Shown here: positions 1-5,654 of the stretch, piece after piece
How the letters are laid out: each line of letters starts with the position of its first letter
Position numbering within the stretch: the stretch's first letter is position 1
Assembly: GCA_946479905.1 (NCBI GenBank)
Contig: CAMLIA010000241.1
Coordinates: forward strand, 1 to 5,654
DNA from: an uncultured Frankiales bacterium
Lineage (GTDB): Bacteria; Actinomycetota; Actinomycetes; Mycobacteriales; SCTD01
DNA: 5,654 bases
Direction of reading: 5' to 3'
Notes under the pieces: generated by a model
What the model was told of the DNA's origin: nothing
The model's input: only the letters and a program-made list of their open reading frames with translations
Database searches by the model: none
Position numbers and translations under genes: made by a program

Positions 1-36
1 TCACCCGCAAAGTTCGGCCGGCGGGGGGCGTCGTGA
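1..36 (+). CDS. Possible C-terminal end of an upstream gene (partial)
   Basis: Reading from base 1, eleven sense codons (S-P-A-K-F-G-R-R-G-A-S) run to a TGA at 34-36. This TGA overlaps the GTG start of the next gene in a GTGA arrangement, the same junction seen at 2829 and 4727 in this window. That pattern is the only reason to call it coding. The other two forward frames are also open through this stretch, so the frame is not proven. Nothing can be said about its function from eleven residues. If real, the operon extends further upstream and the promoter lies outside the window. Confidence 0.35.
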   Translation, partial: SPAKFGRRGAS

Positions 37-1469
37 GCGGGTTGCCCCCCACTGGAGTGCCGCGGGAGGAGGTGCTCGCCCGGCTGACGGAGCTGCGATC
101 GAAGGACCTGGCCGCGCGCGGTGGCCGGACCTTCGCCTACGTGTACGACCCCGCGCGGCCCGACATCGACGCGCTCGGGCACGAGGTGTACGCGAGCTAC
201 CTCGACGTCAACGGCCTCGACCCGACGGTGTTCCCGTCGCTGCTCGCGATGGAGAACGACGTCGTCGACATCGCCCGCCGGCACCTCGGGTCGACCACCG
301 CGGTCGGCAGCTTCACCAGCGGCGGCACCGAGTCGATCATCCTGGCCGTCAAGGCCGCCCGCGACCGCGCGGGCATCGAGCACGGCCAGGTCGTGCTGCC
401 CGTCACCGCACACGCGGCCTTCCAGAAGGCCTGCCACTACCTCGGCCTCGAGGCCGTCCTCGTCGACGTCGACCCGACGACGTTCCGCGCTGTCCCGGCG
501 GCGGTCGAGGCAGCCGTCACGGACCGCACGGTGCTCCTGGTGGCGAGCGCAGCGTCGTACGCCCACGGGGTCGTGGACCCCGTCGAGGAGATCGCCGCGC
601 TGGGCCTGGCACGCGGGATCCCCGTGCACGTGGACGGCTGCATCGGTGGCTGGCTGCTGCCCTACTTCGCGCGGCTCGGCGTCGACGTACCGCCCTTCGA
701 CCTGAGCGTGCCCGGCGTGACGAGCATCAGCGTCGACCTGCACAAGTACGCCTACGCCCCCAAGGGCGCGTCCGTCGTGCTGTACGACGACGCCGCCCTG
801 CGCCGCAAGCAGTACTACGCCTGTGCCGACTGGACCGGCTACACGATGATCAACGCGACGGTGCAGAGCACCAAGAGCGGCGGTCCGCTGGCCGCGGCCT
901 GGGCGGTGCTGCACGCGGTCGGGGACGACGGGTACCTCGAGCTCGCGCGGCAGACGCTGGCGGCCACCAGGCGGCTCATCGAGGGCGTCGGCAAGATCGA
1001 CGGGCTGCGGGTGCTGGGCGAGCCGGAGATGGCGCTCGTGGCCATCGCCTCCGACGCCGTGGACGTCTTCGTGCTCTGCGACGAGATGAACGCGCGCGGC
1101 TGGTACGTGCAGCCGCAGCTCGGCTACCGCGGCCTGCCGGCGTCGATGCACCTCACCCTGACGGCCTCGAGCGAGGCCGTGGTCGACGACCTGCTCGCCG
1201 ACCTGGTGACGGCCGTGGAGGCGAGCCGCGGCGTGACGGTCGGCGACCCGGCGCTGCTCGCGGCCGTGCAGGAGCTCGACCCCGACAGCCTCGGCGACGA
1301 CGTCCTGGGCACCCTGCTGCCGCTGGCCGGCATCGAGCCCGGGGAAGGGCTGCCGGAGCGGATGGCCGCCATCAACACCCTGCTCGAGACCATGCCGATG
1401 CGGTTGCGGGAGCGGCTGCTCGTCGAGTTCCTCGGCCTGCTCTTCACGCCGAAGACCGATGCTGAGTAA
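33..1469 (+). CDS. PLP-dependent sphingosine-1-phosphate lyase-like enzyme (group II decarboxylase-like fold)
   Basis: This is a 478-residue cytosolic fold-type I PLP enzyme, close in length to bacterial sphingosine-phosphate lyases (SPL). Visible landmarks are an N-terminal substrate-loop region with Tyr38 and Asn60 (30-68), a GGTES phosphate-cup motif (97-101), a likely PLP-stacking His127, an HGVVDP segment (178-183), Asp201 for the pyridine nitrogen, Schiff-base Lys238 in SVDLHK, and the YAPKG loop with Lys244. The SGG segment (282-284) and the tail at about 442-472 also resemble the SPL C-terminus. SPLs cleave phosphorylated sphingoid bases at C2-C3 in a retro-aldol reaction; relatives decarboxylate amino acids. 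From memory of the SPL structure, a phosphate-contacting His is Asp63 here, so the substrate may differ. GTG 33 is chosen for the GTGA overlap and the length; its SD is weak (only a G-run at 23-28), and the frame stays open upstream. The end overlaps the receptor gene by 11 bases. The family is well supported; the reaction is not. Confidence 0.9.
   Translation: MSGLPPTGVPREEVLARLTELRSKDLAARGGRTFAYVYDPARPDIDALGHEVYASYLDVNGLDPTVFPSLLAMENDVVDIARRHLGSTTAVGSFTSGGTESIILAVKAARDRAGIEHGQVVLPVTAHAAFQKACHYLGLEAVLVDVDPTTFRAVPAAVEAAVTDRTVLLVASAASYAHGVVDPVEEIAALGLARGIPVHVDGCIGGWLLPYFARLGVDVPPFDLSVPGVTSISVDLHKYAYAPKGASVVLYDDAALRRKQYYACADWTGYTMINATVQSTKSGGPLAAAWAVLHAVGDDGYLELARQTLAATRRLIEGVGKIDGLRVLGEPEMALVAIASDAVDVFVLCDEMNARGWYVQPQLGYRGLPASMHLTLTASSEAVVDDLLADLVTAVEASRGVTVGDPALLAAVQELDPDSLGDDVLGTLLPLAGIEPGEGLPERMAAINTLLETMPMRLRERLLVEFLGLLFTPKTDAE
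1459..1469 (+). other. 11-base overlap joining enzyme and receptor genes
   Basis: The ATG of the substrate-binding protein at 1459-1461 lies in a different frame inside the last codons of the PLP enzyme, whose TAA is at 1467-1469. No good Shine-Dalgarno sequence precedes the ATG; only a GAAG at 1451-1454 is visible. The downstream gene is therefore probably translated by ribosomes finishing the upstream one. The overlap is directly seen; the coupling is inferred. Confidence 0.75.
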
Positions 1470-2832
1470 CCGGGACCGGCTGCTGGCAGGGCTGTTCGCC
1501 CTGCAGCTGCTCGCGCTGCTCGTCTTCGGCATCGTGCTGCTGCAGGGCACCCACTTCACCTCCACCACGACGACGAAGACCGTCTACCTCAACAACGGCG
1601 CGCTCCCGACGAGCGCAGCGACCACCGCCGTCACGCAGGGCAGTGCCGGCACGCCCGGGCGCACGTCGACGACCGTCGTGGGCGGCGGCCCGCAGGCTCC
1701 TGTCACCGCCGACGACAGCGGGGCCGGCACGGTGAAGAAGGGTGCGCCCGTCAAGGTAGGCGCCATCGTCAGCCAGACCGGGGCCATCAACTTCGCGGCC
1801 AGCGCGCAGGGCACCAAGGCCTACATCGACATGGTCAACCGCGCCGGCGGCGTGAACGGCCACAAGATCGTGCTGGACCTGCGCGACGACCAGCTCGACG
1901 CGACCCGCGGCAAGGCGCAGGCGCAGGCGCTGCTCAGCGAGGGGGTGTTCGCCTTCATGGGCTGGCAGGCCCCCCTGACGGAGACGGGCATCACGCCGTT
2001 CCTGGCGCAGAACAGGATCCCGCTCGTCGGGGCCTACGGCGTCGGGGCGGAGTACCACTCGCCGTGGGCCTACTCGTTCCAGTCGCACCACTACGGCTAC
2101 GAGATGGGCCGCTTCCTCGGGCTCGAGGCCAAGGTCAAGCACCCTGGGGTCATCTTCATCGCGAACGGCTCCGCGGCTGTCAACGCCGCCCAGGTCCGCG
2201 CCTTCACCGCGGGTGTCGCGTCGACCGGCAAGACGCTGAAGTCGGACGACATCCGGCAGCCGGACGTGACGCAGGCGTCGTACGACGACATCGTCACGCA
2301 GATGCGCCTCAACGGCGTCGACGGGATCGCGACGCTCATCGACCAGACCGCCTACAACCGGCTGCAGCAGGCGTTCGACCGGCAGAGCTACCACCCGGTC
2401 CACGTCGCCGACCCGCTGTTCACGGACCCGACGGTGAAGCAGTCCGCGAGCACGAACGGGACGCTGGTCGCGAGCGACTTCGCGACCCTCGAGCAGGGCG
2501 GCCCGGACGTGCAGCAGTACGTCCGCACCGTCAAGGCGGAGTTCGGCTCGCGGGCGCAGATCAGCTACATCGGGCAGGGCGGCTGGCTGAGCGCCCAGGT
2601 CTTCGTCGAGGCGCTCCGACGGATGGGGGACACCATCACGCGTGACAACCTGCTGAAGGTCATGAACAGCCTGCCCAAGGACGTCGGCGGCGACTTCACG
2701 CCGCAGGGCATGCACTTCGGGCCGACCCAGGCGCACGACCCCAACCAGTGCCTGCACCTGAGCAAGGTCGTCGACGGCCGGCTCACGCCGTACAAGGACT
2801 TCTCCTGCGACACGAGGAGCTTCGACCAGTGA
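1459..2832 (+). CDS. LIV-type ABC transporter substrate-binding protein, membrane-anchored (LivK-like)
   Basis: This 457-residue receptor captures a small ligand outside the membrane and delivers it to the downstream permease. Residues 1-7 carry basic residues, and 8-29 form one hydrophobic helix rich in Leu, Ala and Phe. There is no cysteine before residue 431, so no lipobox, and no convincing signal peptidase site; I infer an uncleaved anchor. Residues 31-95 are a low-complexity Thr/Ser/Gly/Pro/Ala stalk. The type I periplasmic binding fold (Peripla_BP_6 family) starts near 96 with PVKVGAIVSQTGAI, continues with an AYIDMVNRAGGVNG helix-turn (121-134), and ends with a DFTPQGMHFGP strand region (412-422) typical of this family. 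Cys431 and Cys450 could form a disulfide. The ligand-binding site is not diagnostic, so the ligand may be an amino acid, amide, urea or another small molecule. The gene overlaps its upstream neighbour by 11 bases and the permease gene by four. Confidence 0.9.
   Translation: MLSNRDRLLAGLFALQLLALLVFGIVLLQGTHFTSTTTTKTVYLNNGALPTSAATTAVTQGSAGTPGRTSTTVVGGGPQAPVTADDSGAGTVKKGAPVKVGAIVSQTGAINFAASAQGTKAYIDMVNRAGGVNGHKIVLDLRDDQLDATRGKAQAQALLSEGVFAFMGWQAPLTETGITPFLAQNRIPLVGAYGVGAEYHSPWAYSFQSHHYGYEMGRFLGLEAKVKHPGVIFIANGSAAVNAAQVRAFTAGVASTGKTLKSDDIRQPDVTQASYDDIVTQMRLNGVDGIATLIDQTAYNRLQQAFDRQSYHPVHVADPLFTDPTVKQSASTNGTLVASDFATLEQGGPDVQQYVRTVKAEFGSRAQISYIGQGGWLSAQVFVEALRRMGDTITRDNLLKVMNSLPKDVGGDFTPQGMHFGPTQAHDPNQCLHLSKVVDGRLTPYKDFSCDTRSFDQ
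2814..2819 (+). promoter_or_regulatory. Ribosome binding site deciding the permease start
   Basis: GAGGAG lies nine bases before the GTG at 2829, inside the last codons of the receptor gene. It supports GTG 2829 over the in-frame ATG at 2748, which would add 27 hydrophilic, Arg-rich residues unlike a LivH N-terminus and would overlap the receptor gene by 85 bases. Confidence 0.7.
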
Positions 2833-4730
2833 AGCTCTACGTCTCCCTCGCGCTCTCGGGCCTGCCGATCGGGGCCATGTACGCCCTGTCGGCGATGGGC
2901 ATCGTCATCGTCTTCAAGACCTCCAAGGTCTTCAACTTCGCGGCCGGTGCGATCGGGCTGGCCTGCGCCTACTTCGCCAGCACGCTGCACAGCCACGGCT
3001 TCCCGAAGCTGCTCGCGGTCGGTGTCGCCGTGCTGCTGGGGGCGGCGCTCGGCGTCCTCATGGAGATCACCGTGCGGCCGGCCAAGGGCGCGCTGACCGG
3101 CACCATCGTCACGCTCGGGTGGCTGCTGGTCCTCCAGGGCGTGGTCGGTGTCGTCTACGGCACCCAGGTCGCGACGAACTCACCGGTGCAGGTCGTGTCC
3201 GACGGCAACTTCGTCGACTGGGGCGGGGTGCTCCTCTACAGCAACCAGCAGGTCGTGCTGCTGCTCGTCGCGGGCGTCCTGGCGGCCGCGCTGGGCGTGT
3301 TCTTCTCGGTCACGGCCCTGGGTACGGCGACGCGGGCCGTCTCCGAGGCGCCGGACGCCGCCCGGCTGCTGGGCATCGGCGTCAACCGGGTCAACCTCGT
3401 CGCGTGGGCCCTCGGCGGCGCCGTCAGCGGGTTCGCCGGTGTGCTGGTGGCGCCCCTGCTCGGTGGCCTCGACACCACCAAGCTGGTCGTCTTCACCGTG
3501 CAGGCGCTCGCCGCCGCCCTGGTCGGCCGGCTGTCGTCGCTGCCGATGACCTTCGTCGGTGGCGTCACGCTGGGGCTCCTGCAGCCGATGGTCGCCCGCG
3601 CCCTCCAGCAGTTCGACGGCATCAAGGGGACCCAGGAGCTCACCGCGTTCGCGGTCGTGCTCGTGTCGCTGCTGTTCATGAAGCGGTCCGGCCGACGTGA
3701 CGTCGGCGGCGGGCTGCTGCCTGCGCCGCTGCAGCCGTTGCCGCGCGGCAGGCTCGCGCTGGCGACGGCCGCCGGCGTCGGGCTGGCCGTGCTGCTGCTG
3801 CCGCTGGTCGTGAGCGACCGCGGCAACCTGTCGCACTACAACGTCAGCCAGGTGGGCATCTGGGGGCTCGCCACCCTGTCGCTCGTGCTGCTCGTCGGCG
3901 TGGTCGGCCAGGTGTCGGTCTGCCAGGCGGTGTTCATGGGCGTCGGCGCCTACGGCACCGGCATCGCCATGGGTCACGGCGTCCCGTTCCTGCTCGCGAT
4001 CCTGGTCGGGGGAGCGCTGGCCGCGGCCGTCGCCGCCCTGGTGGGGCTGCCCGCGCTCCGGCTCGAGCCGCTGGAGCTCGCCATCGCGACGCTGTCGCTG
4101 TCGTTCACCGCCGACCGGTTCCTCTACGCCTGGCCGCCGCTGGCCTCGCGCAACGGCAACCGGCCGGTCGGGCGGCCCGAGTTCGCCAACGTCGACCCCG
4201 GGCACGTCGCCGACGGCCAGCGGGCCTACGCCTGGCTGGTGCTGGCGGTCTTCGTGGTCGCCTGCTTCGCGGTCGCCAGCCTCCGCCGCGCCCGCACCGG
4301 TGCCGCGCTGACCGCCCTGCGCAGCTCGGAGCCGGCGACCGCCGCGATGGGCTTCTCCGTCGTGTCCGTGAAGCTGCGCGGGTTCGCGGCCTCCGGGTTC
4401 CTCGCGGGCCTGGCGGGTGCGCTCTACGCCGGCCTGGTGCAGGGCGCGTCGGGCGCCGCGTTCGACTTCACGCGGTCGATCACGCTGCTGGCGTACGCCG
4501 TCATCATCGGGGTCGGCAGCGTCCCCGGCGCCGTGCTCGGCGGCCTGATCGTCACCCTCACCACGCTGACCTTCGGCAGCACCAGCGACGTCACGAGCGG
4601 CTCGGCGGTCTCCGTCACGACGATGCTCACCGGGCTGTTCCTCATCGGGGTGCTCGCGCTGACCCCGGAGGGCATCACCGGCTTCGTGTCCCGGTCGCTG
4701 CGCCGGCAACCCGAGCTGGTGGCCGCGTGA
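2829..4730 (+). CDS. Fused LivH-LivM-type ABC transporter permease
   Basis: This 633-residue membrane protein carries both permease halves that are separate subunits (LivH and LivM) in E. coli. The LivH-like half is about 1-292. It opens with a GLPIGAMYALSAMGIVIVF helix and a VFNFAAG motif (34-40), and its cytoplasmic coupling loop is near 164-205 (AARLLGIGVNRV followed by an AVSGFAGVL helix). Residues 293-312 are a short basic, Gly/Pro-rich linker. The LivM-like half is about 313-625. It has GQVSVCQAVFMGVGAYG (360-376), a coupling loop RTGAALTALRSSEPATAAMGF (489-509), the following ASGFLAGLAGALYAG helix (521-535), and VPGAVLGGL (565-573). I count roughly eight or nine hydrophobic segments per half. 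Each coupling loop should contact one of the ATPases encoded next. GTG 2829 is preferred for its Shine-Dalgarno site and GTGA junction with the receptor gene. No frameshift or internal stop is seen, so the fusion looks genuine. Which solute it carries is unknown. Confidence 0.92.
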   Translation: MKLYVSLALSGLPIGAMYALSAMGIVIVFKTSKVFNFAAGAIGLACAYFASTLHSHGFPKLLAVGVAVLLGAALGVLMEITVRPAKGALTGTIVTLGWLLVLQGVVGVVYGTQVATNSPVQVVSDGNFVDWGGVLLYSNQQVVLLLVAGVLAAALGVFFSVTALGTATRAVSEAPDAARLLGIGVNRVNLVAWALGGAVSGFAGVLVAPLLGGLDTTKLVVFTVQALAAALVGRLSSLPMTFVGGVTLGLLQPMVARALQQFDGIKGTQELTAFAVVLVSLLFMKRSGRRDVGGGLLPAPLQPLPRGRLALATAAGVGLAVLLLPLVVSDRGNLSHYNVSQVGIWGLATLSLVLLVGVVGQVSVCQAVFMGVGAYGTGIAMGHGVPFLLAILVGGALAAAVAALVGLPALRLEPLELAIATLSLSFTADRFLYAWPPLASRNGNRPVGRPEFANVDPGHVADGQRAYAWLVLAVFVVACFAVASLRRARTGAALTALRSSEPATAAMGFSVVSVKLRGFAASGFLAGLAGALYAGLVQGASGAAFDFTRSITLLAYAVIIGVGSVPGAVLGGLIVTLTTLTFGSTSDVTSGSAVSVTTMLTGLFLIGVLALTPEGITGFVSRSLRRQPELVAA

Positions 4731-5497
4731 GCGCCGTCCTCGAGCTGCGCGACGTCGGGGTCCGCTTCGGCACGTTCAACGCCGTCGACGGCGTCTCGCT
4801 GTCGGTGCACGCCGGCGAGGTCGTCGGCCTGATCGGGCCGAACGGCGCCGGCAAGACCGTCACCTTCAACGTCATCACCGGCCTGCAGCCCGCCACCCGC
4901 GGGCAGGTGCTGCTGCACGGCGCGGACGTCACGCGGCAGCCCGCGCACGTGCGCACCGCGATGGGGCTGTCGCGGACCTTCCAGGTCGTGCAGCTGTTCG
5001 CCGGCATGAGCGTGCTGCAGAACCTCATGGTCGCCGCCCACCGGCACACCCACGCCGGTGTCCTGGTGGACGCGCTGCGGCTGCCGGGCCGCGGCCGTGC
5101 GCTGCGGCAGGCGGAGGAGCGCGCGCGTGCCGTGCTCGCCTTCCTCGAGCTCTCGCACCTCGCCGACGTCGAGGTCACAACGCTGCCGGTGGGCCAGGCG
5201 CGGCTGGTGGAGCTGGCCCGGGCGCTGTGCCTCACCCCGAGCTGCCTGCTGCTCGACGAGCCCGCCTCCGGGCTCGACCCGCACGAGACCGCGGACTTCG
5301 TCGCCCTGCTCGCGCACGTCCGCGCGACGCTCGGGTGCGCCATGCTCTTGGTGGAGCACGACATGGGGGTCGTGATGCCGCTGTGCGACCACGTGGTCGT
5401 CATGGACTTCGGGAAGGTGCTGGCCGCCGGCCCGCCGCTCGAGGTCCGCGACGACCCTGCGGTCCGCGCCGCCTACCTGGGCGAGGAGGTGCACTGA
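4727..5497 (+). CDS. livG: LIV-type ABC transporter ATP-binding protein LivG-like
   Basis: This 256-residue cytoplasmic ATPase powers the importer as one half of a heterodimer with the next gene product. It has Walker A GPNGAGKT (37-44), Q-loop Gln86 in SRTFQ, signature segment LPVGQARLVELARAL (153-167), Walker B CLLLDEP (173-179) with catalytic Glu178, D-loop SGLD (181-184) and switch His211 in LLVEHDMG. The TFQ..QLF..MSVLQN stretch (84-99), the insertion at about 103-130 and the C-terminal AAYLGEE are typical of LivG rather than LivF. Two positions differ from the usual LivG consensus: the residue after Walker A is Val45, where Thr is common, and the signature reads LPVGQAR instead of LPYGxQR. 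All catalytic residues are present, so it should be active. GTG 4727 overlaps the permease stop as GTGA; the preceding Shine-Dalgarno is weak (GGTGG at 4718-4722), which fits translational coupling. Confidence 0.93.
   Translation: MSAVLELRDVGVRFGTFNAVDGVSLSVHAGEVVGLIGPNGAGKTVTFNVITGLQPATRGQVLLHGADVTRQPAHVRTAMGLSRTFQVVQLFAGMSVLQNLMVAAHRHTHAGVLVDALRLPGRGRALRQAEERARAVLAFLELSHLADVEVTTLPVGQARLVELARALCLTPSCLLLDEPASGLDPHETADFVALLAHVRATLGCAMLLVEHDMGVVMPLCDHVVVMDFGKVLAAGPPLEVRDDPAVRAAYLGEEVH
4792..4858 (+). repeat. First copy of in-register paralogous repeat (livG)
   Basis: Two 18-base blocks, cgtctcgctgtcggtgca (4792-4809) and aacggcgccggcaagacc (4841-4858), recur exactly in livF at the same 49-base offset. 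They encode the VSLSV strand and the Walker A loop. Paralogy plus shared codon bias explains them. Confidence 0.6.
5483..5490 (+). promoter_or_regulatory. Strong ribosome binding site for livF
   Basis: GAGGAGGT is a near-perfect Shine-Dalgarno sequence six bases before the ATG at 5497, inside the last codons of livG (Glu-Glu-Val). It is the best such site in the window and fixes the livF start. Confidence 0.8.
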
Positions 5498-5654
5498 TGG
5501 TCCTGACCGTCTCGAACCTCCAGGTCGCCTACGGCGGCGTCGTCGCCGTGCGCGACGTCTCGCTGTCGGTGCAGCCAGGCGAGATCACCGCGGTGCTCGG
5601 CGCCAACGGCGCCGGCAAGACCTCCACGCTGCTCGGCATCTCCGGCCTGGTGCG
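5497..5654 (+). CDS. livF: LIV-type ABC transporter ATP-binding protein LivF-like (5' part, cut by window end)
   Basis: Only the first 52 codons and two bases of the next are present. The translation begins MVLTVSNLQVAYGGVVAVRD, continues with VSLSVQPGEI (21-30), and contains a complete Walker A, GANGAGKT (35-42), followed by STLLGISGL. The AYGGVVAV opening, GANGAGKT in place of the GPNGAGKT of LivG, and a position directly after livG all fit LivF, the second ATPase of LIV importers. The ATG shares its A with the livG stop (TGATG) and has a strong Shine-Dalgarno site. The signature, Walker B and switch histidine lie beyond the window, so integrity cannot be judged. Confidence 0.88.
   Translation, partial: MVLTVSNLQVAYGGVVAVRDVSLSVQPGEITAVLGANGAGKTSTLLGISGLV
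5556..5622 (+). repeat. Second copy of in-register paralogous repeat (livF)
   Basis: The same two 18-base blocks as in livG lie at 5556-5573 and 5605-5622, 764 bases downstream of the first copy. The 31 bases between them differ at many positions, so this is conserved paralogy and not a recent duplication. Confidence 0.6.

Noticed and set aside
1561..1743. The Thr/Ser/Gly-rich coding stretch as a tandem DNA repeat
   Set aside because: Apart from a short run of Thr codons near 1564-1580, codons and residues do not recur with a fixed period. It is low-complexity protein, not a repeat array.
1444..2757. A 437-codon open frame on the - strand opposite the receptor gene
   Set aside because: Its composition is dominated by Arg, Val, Asp and Ala, with no recognisable motif. 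It lies opposite a clearly conserved receptor gene, so it is a GC-driven shadow.
3180..4709. A 509-codon open frame on the - strand opposite the permease
   Set aside because: It is highly Arg/Asp/Glu/Gln/His-rich with no fold-like hydrophobic pattern, and it mirrors the permease codons. Long antisense frames are expected in such GC-rich DNA.
4424..5494. A 356-codon open frame on the - strand opposite the permease end and livG
   Set aside because: It crosses two well-supported + strand genes, and its translation is low-complexity, rich in His, Gln, Arg and Val. No motif is seen.
4792..5622. Shared 18-base blocks as attachment sites or a recent duplication
   Set aside because: They fall in the same codons of two paralogous ATPases (the VSLSV strand and Walker A) and are separated by diverged sequence, so protein conservation explains them.
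1459..5654. Naming the importer as a leucine/isoleucine/valine transporter
   Set aside because: Family membership is clear, but LIV-type systems also carry urea, amides, aromatic compounds and other solutes. Nothing visible in the receptor fixes the ligand.

Overview
The window comes from a very GC-rich genome. It has GTG starts, strong G/C bias at third codon positions and genes overlapping by 1 to 11 bases, which together suggest an actinobacterium; the genus cannot be told from this sequence. No RNA gene, mobile element, CRISPR array or terminator was found. All real genes lie on the + strand, there is no intergenic space, and both window ends cut through what looks like one longer operon.

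Layout. Bases 1-36 probably hold the last codons of an upstream gene ending in a GTGA overlap. Next comes a complete PLP-dependent enzyme of the sphingosine-1-phosphate lyase / group II decarboxylase-like family (33-1469). The rest is a branched-chain-amino-acid-type (LIV/HAAT) ABC importer: a substrate-binding protein with an N-terminal membrane anchor instead of a lipobox (1459-2832), one permease polypeptide fusing LivH-like and LivM-like halves (2829-4730), a LivG-like ATPase (4727-5497), and the first 52 codons of a LivF-like ATPase (5497 to the window end).

How they fit together. The five parts of a LIV importer are all present, here encoded by four genes: receptor, two permease halves in one chain, and two ATPases. 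The 11-base overlap joins the lyase-like enzyme to the receptor gene, so enzyme and importer are probably made together, and the enzyme may act on the imported compound or a product of it. The substrate is unknown. The enzyme keeps the SPL core (GGTES, the Asp-Gly pair, the DLHK Schiff-base lysine, the YAPKG loop, and a C-terminal helical tail resembling SPL). It appears to have lost a phosphate-contacting histidine of that family (Asp63 in its place), so a substrate other than a phosphorylated sphingoid base is plausible.

The most notable points are this enzyme-importer pairing with an altered lyase pocket, the membrane-tethered receptor with a Thr/Ser/Gly-rich stalk, and the fused permease. 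These are variations on known families; I see no clear evidence of a wholly new system.
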